Origin: Bacteroidales bacterium
GTDB lineage: Bacteria > Bacteroidota > Bacteroidia > Bacteroidales > PUMT01
Reading direction: 5' to 3'
Length of the DNA: 60,926 bases
Assembly: GCA_007135095.1 (NCBI GenBank)
Contig: SLJO01000033.1
Location: forward strand, 1 to 60,926
How positions within the stretch are numbered: position 1 is the first letter of the stretch; each line of letters opens with the position of its first letter. The position numbers and the translations under genes were made by a program. Shown piece by piece: positions 53,069 to 60,926 of this stretch. The notes below the pieces were generated by a model. The model made no database searches. It had not been told where the DNA came from and worked only from the letters and a program-made list of their open reading frames with translations.

Positions 53069-54847
53069 TCACTGATGTTTCATATAAACCTGGTCCAGCA
53101 GTATCCGGTATTTATCGGCAATGAAATGACGCCTCAGCTTCAGGGTGGGCGATAACTCCCCGGTAACGGGACCCCATTCTTCAGAAACAAGCCTGAACCT
53201 TTTAATTCTTTCAAATGCATTCAGCCTGCCGTTCATCCTTTTTATCTCTTCACTGAAGGCAGACATTATCTCGGGCAACTGCACAAGTTCCATGTTTTCT
53301 GAAAACATCAGTTTGCCGGCCGAACGCATTTCGCCGAAGTATTTAAAATCAGGCGAGATCAGTGCACTTGCAAATTTTTCGTGTGCCCCCACCACCATTA
53401 TCTGATCTATCAGCGGCGATTCCTTAAAGGTGTTTTCAATACGCTGGGGAGTGATAAATTTCCCGTTTGAGAGTTTGAATACCTCATCCTTCCTGTCAGT
53501 TACCATAAGAAACCTGCCGTCTTCAAGGTATCCGATATCACCGGTATGGAACCACCCTTCATCATCAATTACTTCTTTGGTAAGCTGCGGGTTCCTGTAA
53601 TATCCGAGCATCAGGTTTGATCCCCTGCACAGGATCTCTCCGTCCGCGGCTACTTTAATTTCTACTCCTTCTATCACAGCTCCTGTGGAGCCCAGTTTTA
53701 ATCCTTCTTTGTCTGTCCTGTTTATCGTAATAATGGGCGATGTTTCAGTTAGGCCGTACATGTTGATTATTTTGATGCCTGCTGCCCAGAATATTCTTTC
53801 CAGGCGGGGTTGCAGACTGGCTCCGCCGCATCCCACTATCCTTACGTTGTTTCCCAGGGCAGCCCTCCACTTGCTGAATATCAGCTTGTCGGCTATTCTT
53901 AGTTTAAATTCATACACCCATCCGTTACCGCCGAATGGCTTGTACCTGGAGCCCAGGGAAACAGCCCAAAAGAATAAACTTTTTTTGATGCCTGTCAGCT
54001 TATTACCCTTTGACATGATCACACCATAGAATTTCTCAAGGATTCGTGGTACCGCATCAAACCCGTCAGGCTTGATCTCCTGCATGTTAGCCGCAATGGT
54101 TCCCATGTTCTCTGCATAATAGATTCCGGCTCCGCTGTATTGGGTCTGGTAGTTACCCAGCCGTCCGCCGACATGGCATAAAGGCAATATACTCAAATAT
54201 TTATCATCCGGCTTTAGTTTGAATACAGAAGCTGCGGCAATGAAATTAGAAGTAAGGTTTTTATGCGACAACATAACTCCCTTCGGCCTGCCTGTGGTGC
54301 CTGATGTATAGATCAGAACGGCAAAGGCTTGGGGATCAATCTGCGCTTTTATTTTTTCAACCTCCTTCCGGGTTTCCGCTGGGCAAGATCTGCCTTTTTC
54401 GATGATCTCGCTCCAGTTTGAAACTCCGCTGATCTGATCAAAAGAGAAGACTTTCAATTGTTGCCCCGTTGCTCTCAGGGCCGGAGCAATGCTTTTATAC
54501 AAATTACTGTCTGATACAATTACCATTCCGGCTCCGGAATCATTAATGATATATTCATATTCAGCAGCATTCAATGATGGAAAAACCGGCACATGCACAA
54601 CCCCCAGCATCCCCATCCCGACATCGGCAAAATTCCATTCCGGACGGTTGGAGGTCACGGTGATTATCTTGTCACCCTTTCTGAATCCCAGTTCATGGAG
54701 GCCATAGCAAAAATTAAAAGAATTTTCAATATAATCCTGTGAACTGTATTTTTTCCAGGCACCATTGTGTTTAAAGCATAATGCATCCTCTTTTAATGGA
54801 TTGGTCCTGTACCTGTCAAGCAGATCGAAAGTTCTTGTCACCTTCAT
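53069..54847 (-). CDS. Long-chain acyl-CoA synthetase (AMP-binding)
   Basis: A 592-residue adenylate-forming enzyme. AMP motif LIYTSGTTGRPKGVMLSHKN at about 178-197, MYGLTETSPIITINR, EGWFHTGDIGYLEDG and the hinge VTDRKDEVFKLSNGKFI with the C-terminal-domain lysines. It resembles the FadD15-like family and differs from the ligase at 46.3 kb, so the genome has at least two. First gene of an operon with the GNAT and flavin oxidoreductase genes (98-base then overlapping junctions). Confidence 0.92.
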   Translation of the reverse strand: MKVTRTFDLLDRYRTNPLKEDALCFKHNGAWKKYSSQDYIENSFNFCYGLHELGFRKGDKIITVTSNRPEWNFADVGMGMLGVVHVPVFPSLNAAEYEYIINDSGAGMVIVSDSNLYKSIAPALRATGQQLKVFSFDQISGVSNWSEIIEKGRSCPAETRKEVEKIKAQIDPQAFAVLIYTSGTTGRPKGVMLSHKNLTSNFIAAASVFKLKPDDKYLSILPLCHVGGRLGNYQTQYSGAGIYYAENMGTIAANMQEIKPDGFDAVPRILEKFYGVIMSKGNKLTGIKKSLFFWAVSLGSRYKPFGGNGWVYEFKLRIADKLIFSKWRAALGNNVRIVGCGGASLQPRLERIFWAAGIKIINMYGLTETSPIITINRTDKEGLKLGSTGAVIEGVEIKVAADGEILCRGSNLMLGYYRNPQLTKEVIDDEGWFHTGDIGYLEDGRFLMVTDRKDEVFKLSNGKFITPQRIENTFKESPLIDQIMVVGAHEKFASALISPDFKYFGEMRSAGKLMFSENMELVQLPEIMSAFSEEIKRMNGRLNAFERIKRFRLVSEEWGPVTGELSPTLKLRRHFIADKYRILLDQVYMKHQ

Positions 54848-54919
54848 AAAAGTGCGTATTGGTTACGGGAGATCATAAAGATATTAAAATGATAAGTCAT
54901 ACCGGAGCAAAATTGCAAT

Positions 54920-55233
54920 TTAAGAAATAATTGATGTGATCATATCATTATCCTGCATTTTAAGATCTCTTATTTGTTTTATATTCTGCCTGCCAGCAAT
55001 CTGATTAAGGGGATCCGGTTCCGGAATCTGTGTATCCGTTAAAACCAGGAGGTCAGGAGCAATATCAATCAATCGCCCTTTGAACCTGGAGTAAACATAA
55101 AAAAAGCTGATTCTCTTTTTTAAATTATATTTGCTGCAAATCGCAAGGACTCCCGGGCAGGATTATTTAATTGCCAGGCCCGATACTCGTCGTTTATAAC
55201 TAATTGGTTATAATTGATTTATTAGTTACTTAA
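54920..55233 (-). pseudogene. Frameshifted coding remnant
   Basis: Two overlapping minus-strand frames both read like protein and join at an A-rich run near 55118. The upstream frame gives NQLVINDEYRAWQLNN, PARESLRFAANI, then a stop. The downstream frame continues as KKRISFFYVYSRFKG, RLIDIAPDLLVLTDTQ, IPEPDPLNQIAGRQN and DNDMITSIIS, then TAA. Neither has a proper start codon. Together about 110 residues, no family recognised. Probably a decayed gene whose 5' end was lost when the nitrilase region was joined. Confidence 0.45.
55197..55228. promoter_or_regulatory. Inverted repeat before the nitrilase gene
   Basis: TAACTAAT (55197-55204) and ATTAGTTA (55221-55228) form a perfect 8-bp dyad with a 16-base centre, ending 16 bases before the start codon. 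It could be an operator or an mRNA 5' stem. Confidence 0.35.
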
Positions 55234-55244
55234 ATTAAAAATGA

Positions 55245-56333
55245 ATGAAAATGCTTAGCAGATCCATTAGTTTTTTGATCATAATCTCTTTCGGCTGTTT
55301 TTCCGCATATGCGCAACAGCAAAAAAGGAAGGCAAATATCGCAGTTATCCAGGCCTCCAGAATGCCAAGGCAGGATCCTTTCGGTTCTGATTTTAATATT
55401 GAAATGGTGAGACCACAGATGATGGACAACTTAAACAATCAGCTTGACCTTTTTGATAAGGCAGGACAGGCTGGTGCTGACCTTGTGTGCGGCCCTGAAG
55501 ATATGCAGAATATAGGTGCATATGGACTGCACATCAATGTTAACGATCTCCACACGGAAAAAATACTGTTCAATTCCCTGGCAGTGCCAGTACCCGGTCC
55601 GTTAACTGATCGGATAGGCGCCATAGCCAAAAAACACGGTATGTACATCATCGCTCCCATCTATGAGGCTTACGGGGATAAGGTGTTTAATACCGCTGTA
55701 ATTTTTGACCGAACCGGCAAAATCATCGGGAAGCACCGTAAAACTATCATGCCCGTCATGGAAACATGGCTGGTATCAACCGGTGATGAACTTAATGTTT
55801 ATGAAACCGATTTTGGTTCGATCGGCATTGCCATATGCTGGGAAATATCATACCCTGAAGTACCTGCAATTTACGCACTCAAGGGAGCTGACATTATCTT
55901 CAATCCAACCATGGCCAGGGACAATAAACCCGGACAAAGCCTTAGTACAGCTCCCATGTTCATCACCCGTGCCAGGGATTATTCTGTGTATATCGTACCA
56001 GTAGTACTGGGATCGGATGGCAATGGCATTTTAGATTTTAATGGCGATGTGGTTGCGGAAAATGTAGGAGGGGTCAATACAGTCATAATGGCGGAAGTTG
56101 ACTTTTCAAAGGAACGAACCTACCAGAGTGCATGGTGGGAACCAATCAACGGAACTAATAATACAAGGGCTATGATGATGAAATCCCGTCGCCCGGATCT
56201 GTTCCAGTTGCTCTCCGATCCCAATCCACCTGTTCTTGAAAAATACAAGGACATCCGTCTTACCACCGGCGACCGGGAACGGCAGCTGGAGGCAGTTAAA
56301 AAGGTGGATTATGGCCCGGGACGGAAAGAATAG
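55245..56333 (+). CDS. Secreted carbon-nitrogen hydrolase (nitrilase superfamily)
   Basis: A 362-residue nitrilase-fold amidase with an N-terminal signal peptide (ISFGCFSAYAQQ). The Glu-Lys-Cys triad is visible: Glu85 in GPEDMQ, Lys166 in GKHRKTIMP and Cys199 in IAICWEISYPE. It hydrolyses an amide or nitrile; the substrate is unknown. Most superfamily members are cytosolic, so export is notable. The start at 55245 (MKMLSRS) is used because the ATG at 55241 runs into a stop after five codons. A copy of the dispersed hairpin element lies directly after its stop. Confidence 0.9.
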   Translation: MKMLSRSISFLIIISFGCFSAYAQQQKRKANIAVIQASRMPRQDPFGSDFNIEMVRPQMMDNLNNQLDLFDKAGQAGADLVCGPEDMQNIGAYGLHINVNDLHTEKILFNSLAVPVPGPLTDRIGAIAKKHGMYIIAPIYEAYGDKVFNTAVIFDRTGKIIGKHRKTIMPVMETWLVSTGDELNVYETDFGSIGIAICWEISYPEVPAIYALKGADIIFNPTMARDNKPGQSLSTAPMFITRARDYSVYIVPVVLGSDGNGILDFNGDVVAENVGGVNTVIMAEVDFSKERTYQSAWWEPINGTNNTRAMMMKSRRPDLFQLLSDPNPPVLEKYKDIRLTTGDRERQLEAVKKVDYGPGRKE

Positions 56334-56337
56334 TAAC

Positions 56338-56425
56338 GCACGGATCACCATGGTTTATTGACTTCGTCGATTTCACATGCATTATTTTGTCTCGTTTTGC
56401 AATAGTTTTTGGATGTGAAATTCAT
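56338..56425 (-). repeat. Dispersed two-hairpin element, copy B
   Basis: On the minus strand: ATTTCACAT and ATGTGAAAT form a 9-bp stem, followed by the mini-hairpin GAC-GAA-GTC, AATAAA and a third hairpin CATGG-TGAT-CCGTG. The stem base pair that is A-T or T-A elsewhere is compensated. It lies directly after the nitrilase stop codon. Confidence 0.7.
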
Positions 56426-56466
56426 GTTATTTTGTCTGCCGAAGGCTGATGGGGGTTTCATGATAT

Positions 56467-57897
56467 TTAAATTTTTTCTGCCGAGGCTTTAATTATCTCC
56501 CAGGCCCGGGTTACATCGTGTTTCTCGGTTGTGCGCTGCCCGACAGCCATCCTTATGGTATATTTTCCCGAGAGTGTTGTATGGGTAAGGTAAACCTGAC
56601 CGCTTTCATTTATTTTGTTAAGTAGTTTCTTGTTGAGTTTATCCAGCTCAGTTTCGTTTTTATGCCAGTCGTTCCACCGAAAACATACAAGATTGGTGCT
56701 GACGGGAGCCATGAGTTCAAAATCACGGGCTGACCTTATCCAACCGGCAAAAAGCTGCGCCAGTTCAATATGTTTACGGATTATTTCCTTTAAACCGCCG
56801 ACCCCGAATTCCCGGATGACAAACCAGAGTTTTAATGCCCTGAATCGCCTCCCGAGCTGAATACCCCAATCCCTGTAATTATTAACCTGTTCATCCCTGG
56901 AAGTCTTTAGATATTCAGGATTGATGGTCATGGTCCTGATCAGAAGTTCAGGGTCTTTGACAAAATAAGCCGAACAGTCGAAATTGGTAAACAGCCATTT
57001 GTGCGGATTAAAAACAAACGAGTCCATATATTCAGAGCCATTGAGCAGATCGCTGTTTTCCTCAAGAATGGCAGCAGTTCCGGTAAATGCTGCATCAACA
57101 TGAAGCCATATGCCATATTTCCGACAAATGCGCCCGATTTCCGGCAGCGGGTCAATGGCAGTGGAGGAGGTGGTTCCGATTGTTGCAATGACACAGGCAG
57201 GTTTCATACCCTTTTGCAGGTCGTCACTGATGGATTGCTCCAGTATATCGGGGAGCAGGGCATAATTCTTATCTGTCGGAATATAGCACAGGTTCCGGCG
57301 GCCATATCCTGCTATCTTGACTCCTTTTTCAATACTGGAATGAGCCTCACGGGATGCATAAACCCTGAGTTTTTCAGTTATACCTTTCTCATTTCCCGAA
57401 AAGCCGGTGGCAACCTCACGTGCAGTCAGCAAAGCACAAAGTGTGGCTGTTGATGCGGTATCCTGAATGACGCCGTTAAAGCCCTCAGGCAGCCCCAGCA
57501 TCTGGCGCAGCCAGTCAAGTACTGTCTCTTCAAGCTCAGCTGCAGCCGGAGAGGTCTCCCATATCATGCACTGGGCTCCAATGCCGGCAGTCAGTAGTTC
57601 TCCCAGTACTGATGCCGGACTGTTATTGGCGGGAAAATAGGCGAACCAGCCCGGATGCTGCCAGTGTGTAATTCCCGGCAGGATAATTTCCTGAAAATCC
57701 TTCCATATCACAGCCATTTCTTCACCCACCTGCGGCGGGCGCCCCGGAAGCTTTGATTTGATATCTCCGGGATTAACAACTGATCTTACCGGGTATTCAC
57801 CTGCATTATCAAAGTAATCGGCGATCCAGTCGATAAATTCGTGCCCGTATTGTCTGAAAGTTTCCTTGTCCATATATTGCGGATTAAAAGATTGCAA
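56467..57897 (-). CDS. PLP-dependent aromatic-L-amino-acid decarboxylase (group II)
   Basis: A 476-residue pyridoxal-phosphate decarboxylase. The PLP lysine is Lys300 in FVFNPHKWLFTNFD, Asp268 is in WLHVDAAFTG, and ASREAHSSIEKG (His186) supplies the stacking His. N-terminal HPGWFAYFPANNSPASVLGE and DTASTATLCALLTARE match animal and bacterial AADCs. It would convert an aromatic amino acid (Phe, Tyr, Trp or DOPA) to the amine. Single gene; no transporter is adjacent, so its product's fate is unclear. Confidence 0.93.
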   Translation of the reverse strand: MQSFNPQYMDKETFRQYGHEFIDWIADYFDNAGEYPVRSVVNPGDIKSKLPGRPPQVGEEMAVIWKDFQEIILPGITHWQHPGWFAYFPANNSPASVLGELLTAGIGAQCMIWETSPAAAELEETVLDWLRQMLGLPEGFNGVIQDTASTATLCALLTAREVATGFSGNEKGITEKLRVYASREAHSSIEKGVKIAGYGRRNLCYIPTDKNYALLPDILEQSISDDLQKGMKPACVIATIGTTSSTAIDPLPEIGRICRKYGIWLHVDAAFTGTAAILEENSDLLNGSEYMDSFVFNPHKWLFTNFDCSAYFVKDPELLIRTMTINPEYLKTSRDEQVNNYRDWGIQLGRRFRALKLWFVIREFGVGGLKEIIRKHIELAQLFAGWIRSARDFELMAPVSTNLVCFRWNDWHKNETELDKLNKKLLNKINESGQVYLTHTTLSGKYTIRMAVGQRTTEKHDVTRAWEIIKASAEKI

Positions 57898-58025
57898 TTT
57901 TTTTTCCCGAACAGGGATTCATCTTTTTCAGCTTGCCGGTAAACGAGGAGGCAGTTCACCTTTCCATTCAAGAATGTCACCTGGCTGGCAATTCAGCTCC
58001 CTGCAGATGGCATCAATTTACGGTA

Positions 58026-58793
58026 TCAGAAATTATACTTTATTCCATTTCTCAATGTATAGAATAATTCCGGGATATCCTGTGGCGGGTGTGAATCAAA
58101 GGCCATGTTCCACGTTACCAGGAAAGAAAAGCGCTCGGTGAATTTCAGTTCAAGCCCGGTTTCACTTGCTACCCTGTATTCCCTGAGAATTGCCATGTCA
58201 GGCTGGTAATAAGTTGTATGGGTAAAGTTTACCCGTTCATCCAGTGCATAGGTAATAGAAATATACAGATCGCCTTTAAATTTATCGGTACGCGACTGAT
58301 CGGCATCATCAAGCAATTCTTGTTCGTACATTACCAGGGGTGCAATATAGACACCAATATTGTCGGCTTCATAAACACGGAACCGGGGTCCGCCTCCCAA
58401 AAGAAATCTGCGTTGCAGCAAGCGTATGGAGTTGTACTGATGCTGTATGAAAGATTCGGCGGTGATAAAACCATCACCTATAGCATAATTATAGCGCAGG
58501 TGCTGAAAACCATTATTGATCAGATTGTCGCCCTCTACACGCATAAGTCCAATGTTATTTAAAATCAAAGTCATATGCCTTCCGCTTGTATATTGCAGGT
58601 GGGCAGAGGTGCTGGTTTCAAATATCTGCCTGGTGTTCTGGGTGAGCATGAGGTTAAGATCAATATGGCCCTGTAAGCCCGGTTTTGCCTCTTTGCGGCT
58701 TTTTTCAATGTTCACCAGTTGAGCGTGCAGGCTCCGGGGTAAAAAGAGGAATAGGAAAGCTAAAATGATTATTGCAGGGAAACGGATCTTCAT
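58026..58793 (-). CDS. Outer-membrane beta-barrel protein (DUF2490/DUF481-like)
   Basis: A 255-residue exported protein (signal peptide ending LHAQ). The mature part shows alternating hydrophobic/polar strands with aromatic girdles (GHIDLNLMLTQNTRQIFE, HLRYNYAIGDGFITAE, YISITYALDERVNFTHTTYY) and ends in the barrel-type FYTLRNGIKYNF with terminal Phe. DUF2490-type barrel fits length and pattern. No function known. It is on the same strand as the decarboxylase, 128 bases upstream. Confidence 0.75.
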   Translation of the reverse strand: MKIRFPAIIILAFLFLFLPRSLHAQLVNIEKSRKEAKPGLQGHIDLNLMLTQNTRQIFETSTSAHLQYTSGRHMTLILNNIGLMRVEGDNLINNGFQHLRYNYAIGDGFITAESFIQHQYNSIRLLQRRFLLGGGPRFRVYEADNIGVYIAPLVMYEQELLDDADQSRTDKFKGDLYISITYALDERVNFTHTTYYQPDMAILREYRVASETGLELKFTERFSFLVTWNMAFDSHPPQDIPELFYTLRNGIKYNF

Positions 58794-58835
58794 TTATTAA
58801 AATTGAAATACAGCGTTCACGAAGCACAAATGTAC

Positions 58836-58907
58836 ATGAATTTTCCATTAAGTGAAAATCCTTCAGGGCACAATACATTGCATGGGAAATCGACCTTCAG
58901 GTCAATT
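58836..58907 (+). repeat. Dispersed two-hairpin element, copy D
   Basis: ATTTTCCAT (58840-58848) pairs with ATGGGAAAT (58882-58890) through nine pairs including one wobble. Then comes the mini-hairpin GACC-TTCA-GGTC (58892-58903) followed by AATTTTTTTT. The stem sequence differs from the other copies at several places but stays paired. The trailing T-run could let it act as a weak terminator. Confidence 0.65.
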
Positions 58908-58942
58908 TTTTTTATCGGAAAATTCACACAGACGGATTAAAA

Positions 58943-59012
58943 AAATTGACTTCGTCGATTACACATGCATTATTCAGTTCTTTGTGAATAGTTATTCAGA
59001 TGTGTAATTCAA
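58943..59012 (-). repeat. Dispersed two-hairpin element, copy C
   Basis: On the minus strand: ATTACACAT (59008-59000) and ATGTGTAAT (58966-58958) form a perfect 9-bp stem, then GAC-GAA-GTC and AATTTTTTT. It is 35 bases from copy D in the opposite orientation, making a tail-to-tail pair. Confidence 0.7.
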
Positions 59013-59031
59013 GGGAAAGCGAAGCGGTTCC

Positions 59032-59065
59032 TCCTGTAAGTCAAAATTTTGATTTTCTTACAGGA
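59032..59065. repeat. Nine-bp hairpin with internal palindrome
   Basis: TCCTGTAAG (59032-59040) and CTTACAGGA (59057-59065) form a perfect stem, enclosing TCAAAATTTTGA, itself palindromic. It follows element copy C and precedes the end of the M23 gene. No T-run follows, so the role is unclear. Confidence 0.5.
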
Positions 59066-59143
59066 TAAATATAAAATCATAAACTGCGGATTAGCAGAAT
59101 TATTGATTTATAAATCTTCCAGGATAATTTCTGGCCTCCCGGG

Positions 59144-59854
59144 TTAATTACGAAGCACCATCCTTAGATTTTTCAGTTCTTTCTTCAGCCTGACGGGATC
59201 AACTGGCTGTCCCTTGTAATTTATCTGGTAATGCAGATGAGGATTGGTTGAGCGGCCGGTGTTGCCACTGTATCCGATTATTTCACCGGATTCTACCTGC
59301 TGACCTTTCTCAACACTGATTTCCGACAAGTGTCCGTAAATGCTCTGGTAGTCATAAAGGTGGTTTATTATTACATAAGATCCCAGTAAATGGTCGGTAC
59401 CCGATTCGGAAATATAACCGGTTCCGGTGGCACGGACCGGTGTGCCTGCTTCCAGAGGTATGTCTATTCCATTATGAAATGCCCAGTGATGATCAAAAGG
59501 ATCCCGCCTGGTACCAAAACCTGACGATATCGTTACATTCCCGGAAACCGGTAAAATCACAGGCAGGGAATGAAAATTTTCGTAAGTTTCTTTTTCCCCG
59601 TCACTGTTTTGTGCATTTACTATGGAAGTGATAAATCCCGGCATTATATCATAGTCAATGAGGGAGTTATCATAATTCCATTTTTCAGAGTGATTATCCG
59701 GATAGTGTGCAACAGGAGCATTATCGAGGCTGTTTATTGTTAGCGGTGCCGGACTGAGCGATACTGCTGAAATAGCGTGCAGAAAATACAACCCGAGCAT
59801 AACTGCAATTGCAATAAAGAATTTCAATATGTTTTCCAACCCACTTTTAACCAT
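59144..59854 (-). CDS. M23 family peptidoglycan metalloendopeptidase
   Basis: A 236-residue envelope peptidase with an N-terminal membrane anchor or signal (LKFFIAIAVMLGLYFLHA). The LytM/lysostaphin domain has SSGFGTRRDPFDHHWAFHNGIDIP (zinc His and Asp), GSYVIINHLYDYQSIYGHLS, and TGRSTNPHLHYQINYKG with the catalytic HLH. It cleaves peptide cross-links in peptidoglycan. The middle region before the domain (about 40-100) has no known motif. Single gene on the minus strand. Confidence 0.93.
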   Translation of the reverse strand: MVKSGLENILKFFIAIAVMLGLYFLHAISAVSLSPAPLTINSLDNAPVAHYPDNHSEKWNYDNSLIDYDIMPGFITSIVNAQNSDGEKETYENFHSLPVILPVSGNVTISSGFGTRRDPFDHHWAFHNGIDIPLEAGTPVRATGTGYISESGTDHLLGSYVIINHLYDYQSIYGHLSEISVEKGQQVESGEIIGYSGNTGRSTNPHLHYQINYKGQPVDPVRLKKELKNLRMVLRN

Positions 59855-60129
59855 GATTCCTGAAATTTAAATTATAAATCAAGATTCCTGATTCCCAATG
59901 TTAAATTAACAAAAATTCATTAATTCACCAAGCACTTAACCCTGATTATTTGATGATTAGCCCAAAATCACTTAATCAAAAAACATTTCCTGCCTGCTAT
60001 TATTCAGCAATAAAAAGCCGTTCAGGGGTATCGTGAGATATCCAAAGGCAAATGCTTTATCCTGGCGGTGGATAAATAAACTATACTGAAATTTCTGAAA
60101 TGTTGTGTGAACCGGCTTGTTTCTCAGGA

Positions 60130-60846
60130 TTACAAAGATAGAATATCCTTCACATCCCTGTATGACCCACTTTTTTCCTGCAACATCGTTCCCATTGCCT
60201 CCACTAAATAATTGGCTGCATAATATGGGTTGGTCAGTTGACCATTTTCACGCATAGATCTCAGTTTCCTGATAATCGAATAGTTTTTTTCGTTTGGTAA
60301 TTTAGAAATATGCTCCTGCAGGTTTGAGTCAATTAATCCCGGCGCCAGGGCGCTGAAATGAGTTTCCCTAATTTCCCTTGAATATAGTTTGATCATTTTA
60401 TTTAATGCAAACTTGGACAGGGAATATGCGTTAAACCCCCGGGCATTGTTGATGACTGATCCGCAGGAGATGGCCACAACCTGATAAACTGAGGGCACTT
60501 TTTCCAGCAAGGTATCAATGATCACCTTGTTGGCCCAGACATTCACCTTCATTACCGTTGTGATTTCATCTACCGGGGTTTTTTTCAGTTCATTTATATT
60601 TATTAGTATACCGGCATTTAGAATAACAAGATCAAGTGTTTTTACATCAGCAAGAAAATCGCCAAGTTTTCCGGGTAATGTATCGTGCTTTAAAAGATCG
60701 TGTGAAAGATGACGGTATCCCTCATAAGTTTTCAGTTTTTCATTGAATTTCCGGCTTATTCCATACACGGTCGAGCCATGCTCCAGGAATTCTATAGCTA
60801 GTGCGTGACCTATACCGGAACTTGTTCCTGTAATTAATACATTCAT
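60130..60846 (-). CDS. Short-chain dehydrogenase/reductase (SDR)
   Basis: A 238-residue NAD(P)-dependent SDR. Cofactor motif MNVLITGTSSGIGHALA at the start, LVILNAGIL (NAG motif), catalytic Ser in VVAISCGSVI and YSLSKFALNK (YxxxK). Length is normal. It is transcribed toward the M23 gene with 275 bases between and no operon partner in view; its substrate cannot be told. Confidence 0.92.
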   Translation of the reverse strand: MNVLITGTSSGIGHALAIEFLEHGSTVYGISRKFNEKLKTYEGYRHLSHDLLKHDTLPGKLGDFLADVKTLDLVILNAGILININELKKTPVDEITTVMKVNVWANKVIIDTLLEKVPSVYQVVAISCGSVINNARGFNAYSLSKFALNKMIKLYSREIRETHFSALAPGLIDSNLQEHISKLPNEKNYSIIRKLRSMRENGQLTNPYYAANYLVEAMGTMLQEKSGSYRDVKDILSL

Positions 60847-60926
60847 TTTTAATTATTATTTTATATGTGATTATTTTATTCGAACTTTTAATCGTGCTTT
60901 AAACATTAAATGATGCTTTAAATATA

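Overview
The window is chromosomal DNA from a Bacteroidota bacterium, most likely an environmental Bacteroidales/Marinilabiliales-type organism. The evidence is a SusC/SusD pair, a hybrid two-component (HTCC) regulator, a type IX secretion C-terminal sorting domain, many lipoproteins (one with an acidic tract right after the lipobox cysteine), and weak Shine-Dalgarno use. No rRNA, tRNA, CRISPR array, insertion sequence or phage gene was seen. The species cannot be named from this sequence.

Layout. 0.2-6.3 kb holds housekeeping genes: an M48 lipoprotein protease, IlvD, a TPR protein and a pterin carbinolamine dehydratase. 6.3-9.35 kb is the most interesting part. A TPP riboswitch on the minus strand leads a tightly coupled four-gene operon: SAM methyltransferase, AIR-synthase/HypE-like protein, divergent ThiE-like protein and Trm112-like zinc protein. 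Two junctions are one-base TAATG overlaps. The riboswitch ties the operon to thiamine, yet none of the classical ThiC/G/D/M genes is present and the ThiE-like protein lacks expected active-site residues. It looks like an unrecognised thiamine-linked pathway. 9.5-16 kb carries a URO-D-family protein, an atypical ROK protein, a YVTN beta-propeller lipoprotein, a Gfo/Idh/MocA oxidoreductase and a membrane metallophosphoesterase.

16.2-34 kb is a polysaccharide utilisation locus. On the minus strand lie a T9SS-secreted multidomain protein, a GH130 enzyme, an MFS transporter, a lipoprotein paralogous to the T9SS protein's N-terminal domain, SusC, SusD and a LamG lipoprotein, closed by a rho-independent terminator. 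A divergent 1386-residue HTCC regulator would control them. GH130 suggests a beta-mannoside substrate, but the two large paralogues belong to no family I recognise.

34-46 kb is a mixed region: a secreted HExxH protein, a CofE-like ligase, an S9 peptidase, a PD-(D/E)XK nuclease-like protein, the LemA/HtpX pair, a penicillin-acylase-type lipoprotein and a secreted amidohydrolase. 46-55 kb is lipid oriented: an acyl-CoA ligase with a BASS-type transporter, and an operon of acyl-CoA ligase, GNAT protein and CrtI-like oxidoreductase. Between them is a small secreted protein built of 25-residue repeats. 55-61 kb has a secreted nitrilase, a PLP decarboxylase, an outer-membrane protein, an M23 peptidase and an SDR.

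A dispersed intergenic element occurs four times (about 22-110, 56338-56425, 58836-58907, 58943-59012). Each copy is a 9-bp-stem hairpin followed by a GAC..GTC mini-hairpin, with compensatory base changes between copies. Two intergenic stretches (42.4-42.6 kb and 54.9-55.2 kb) hold coding-like remnants with stops or a frameshift.
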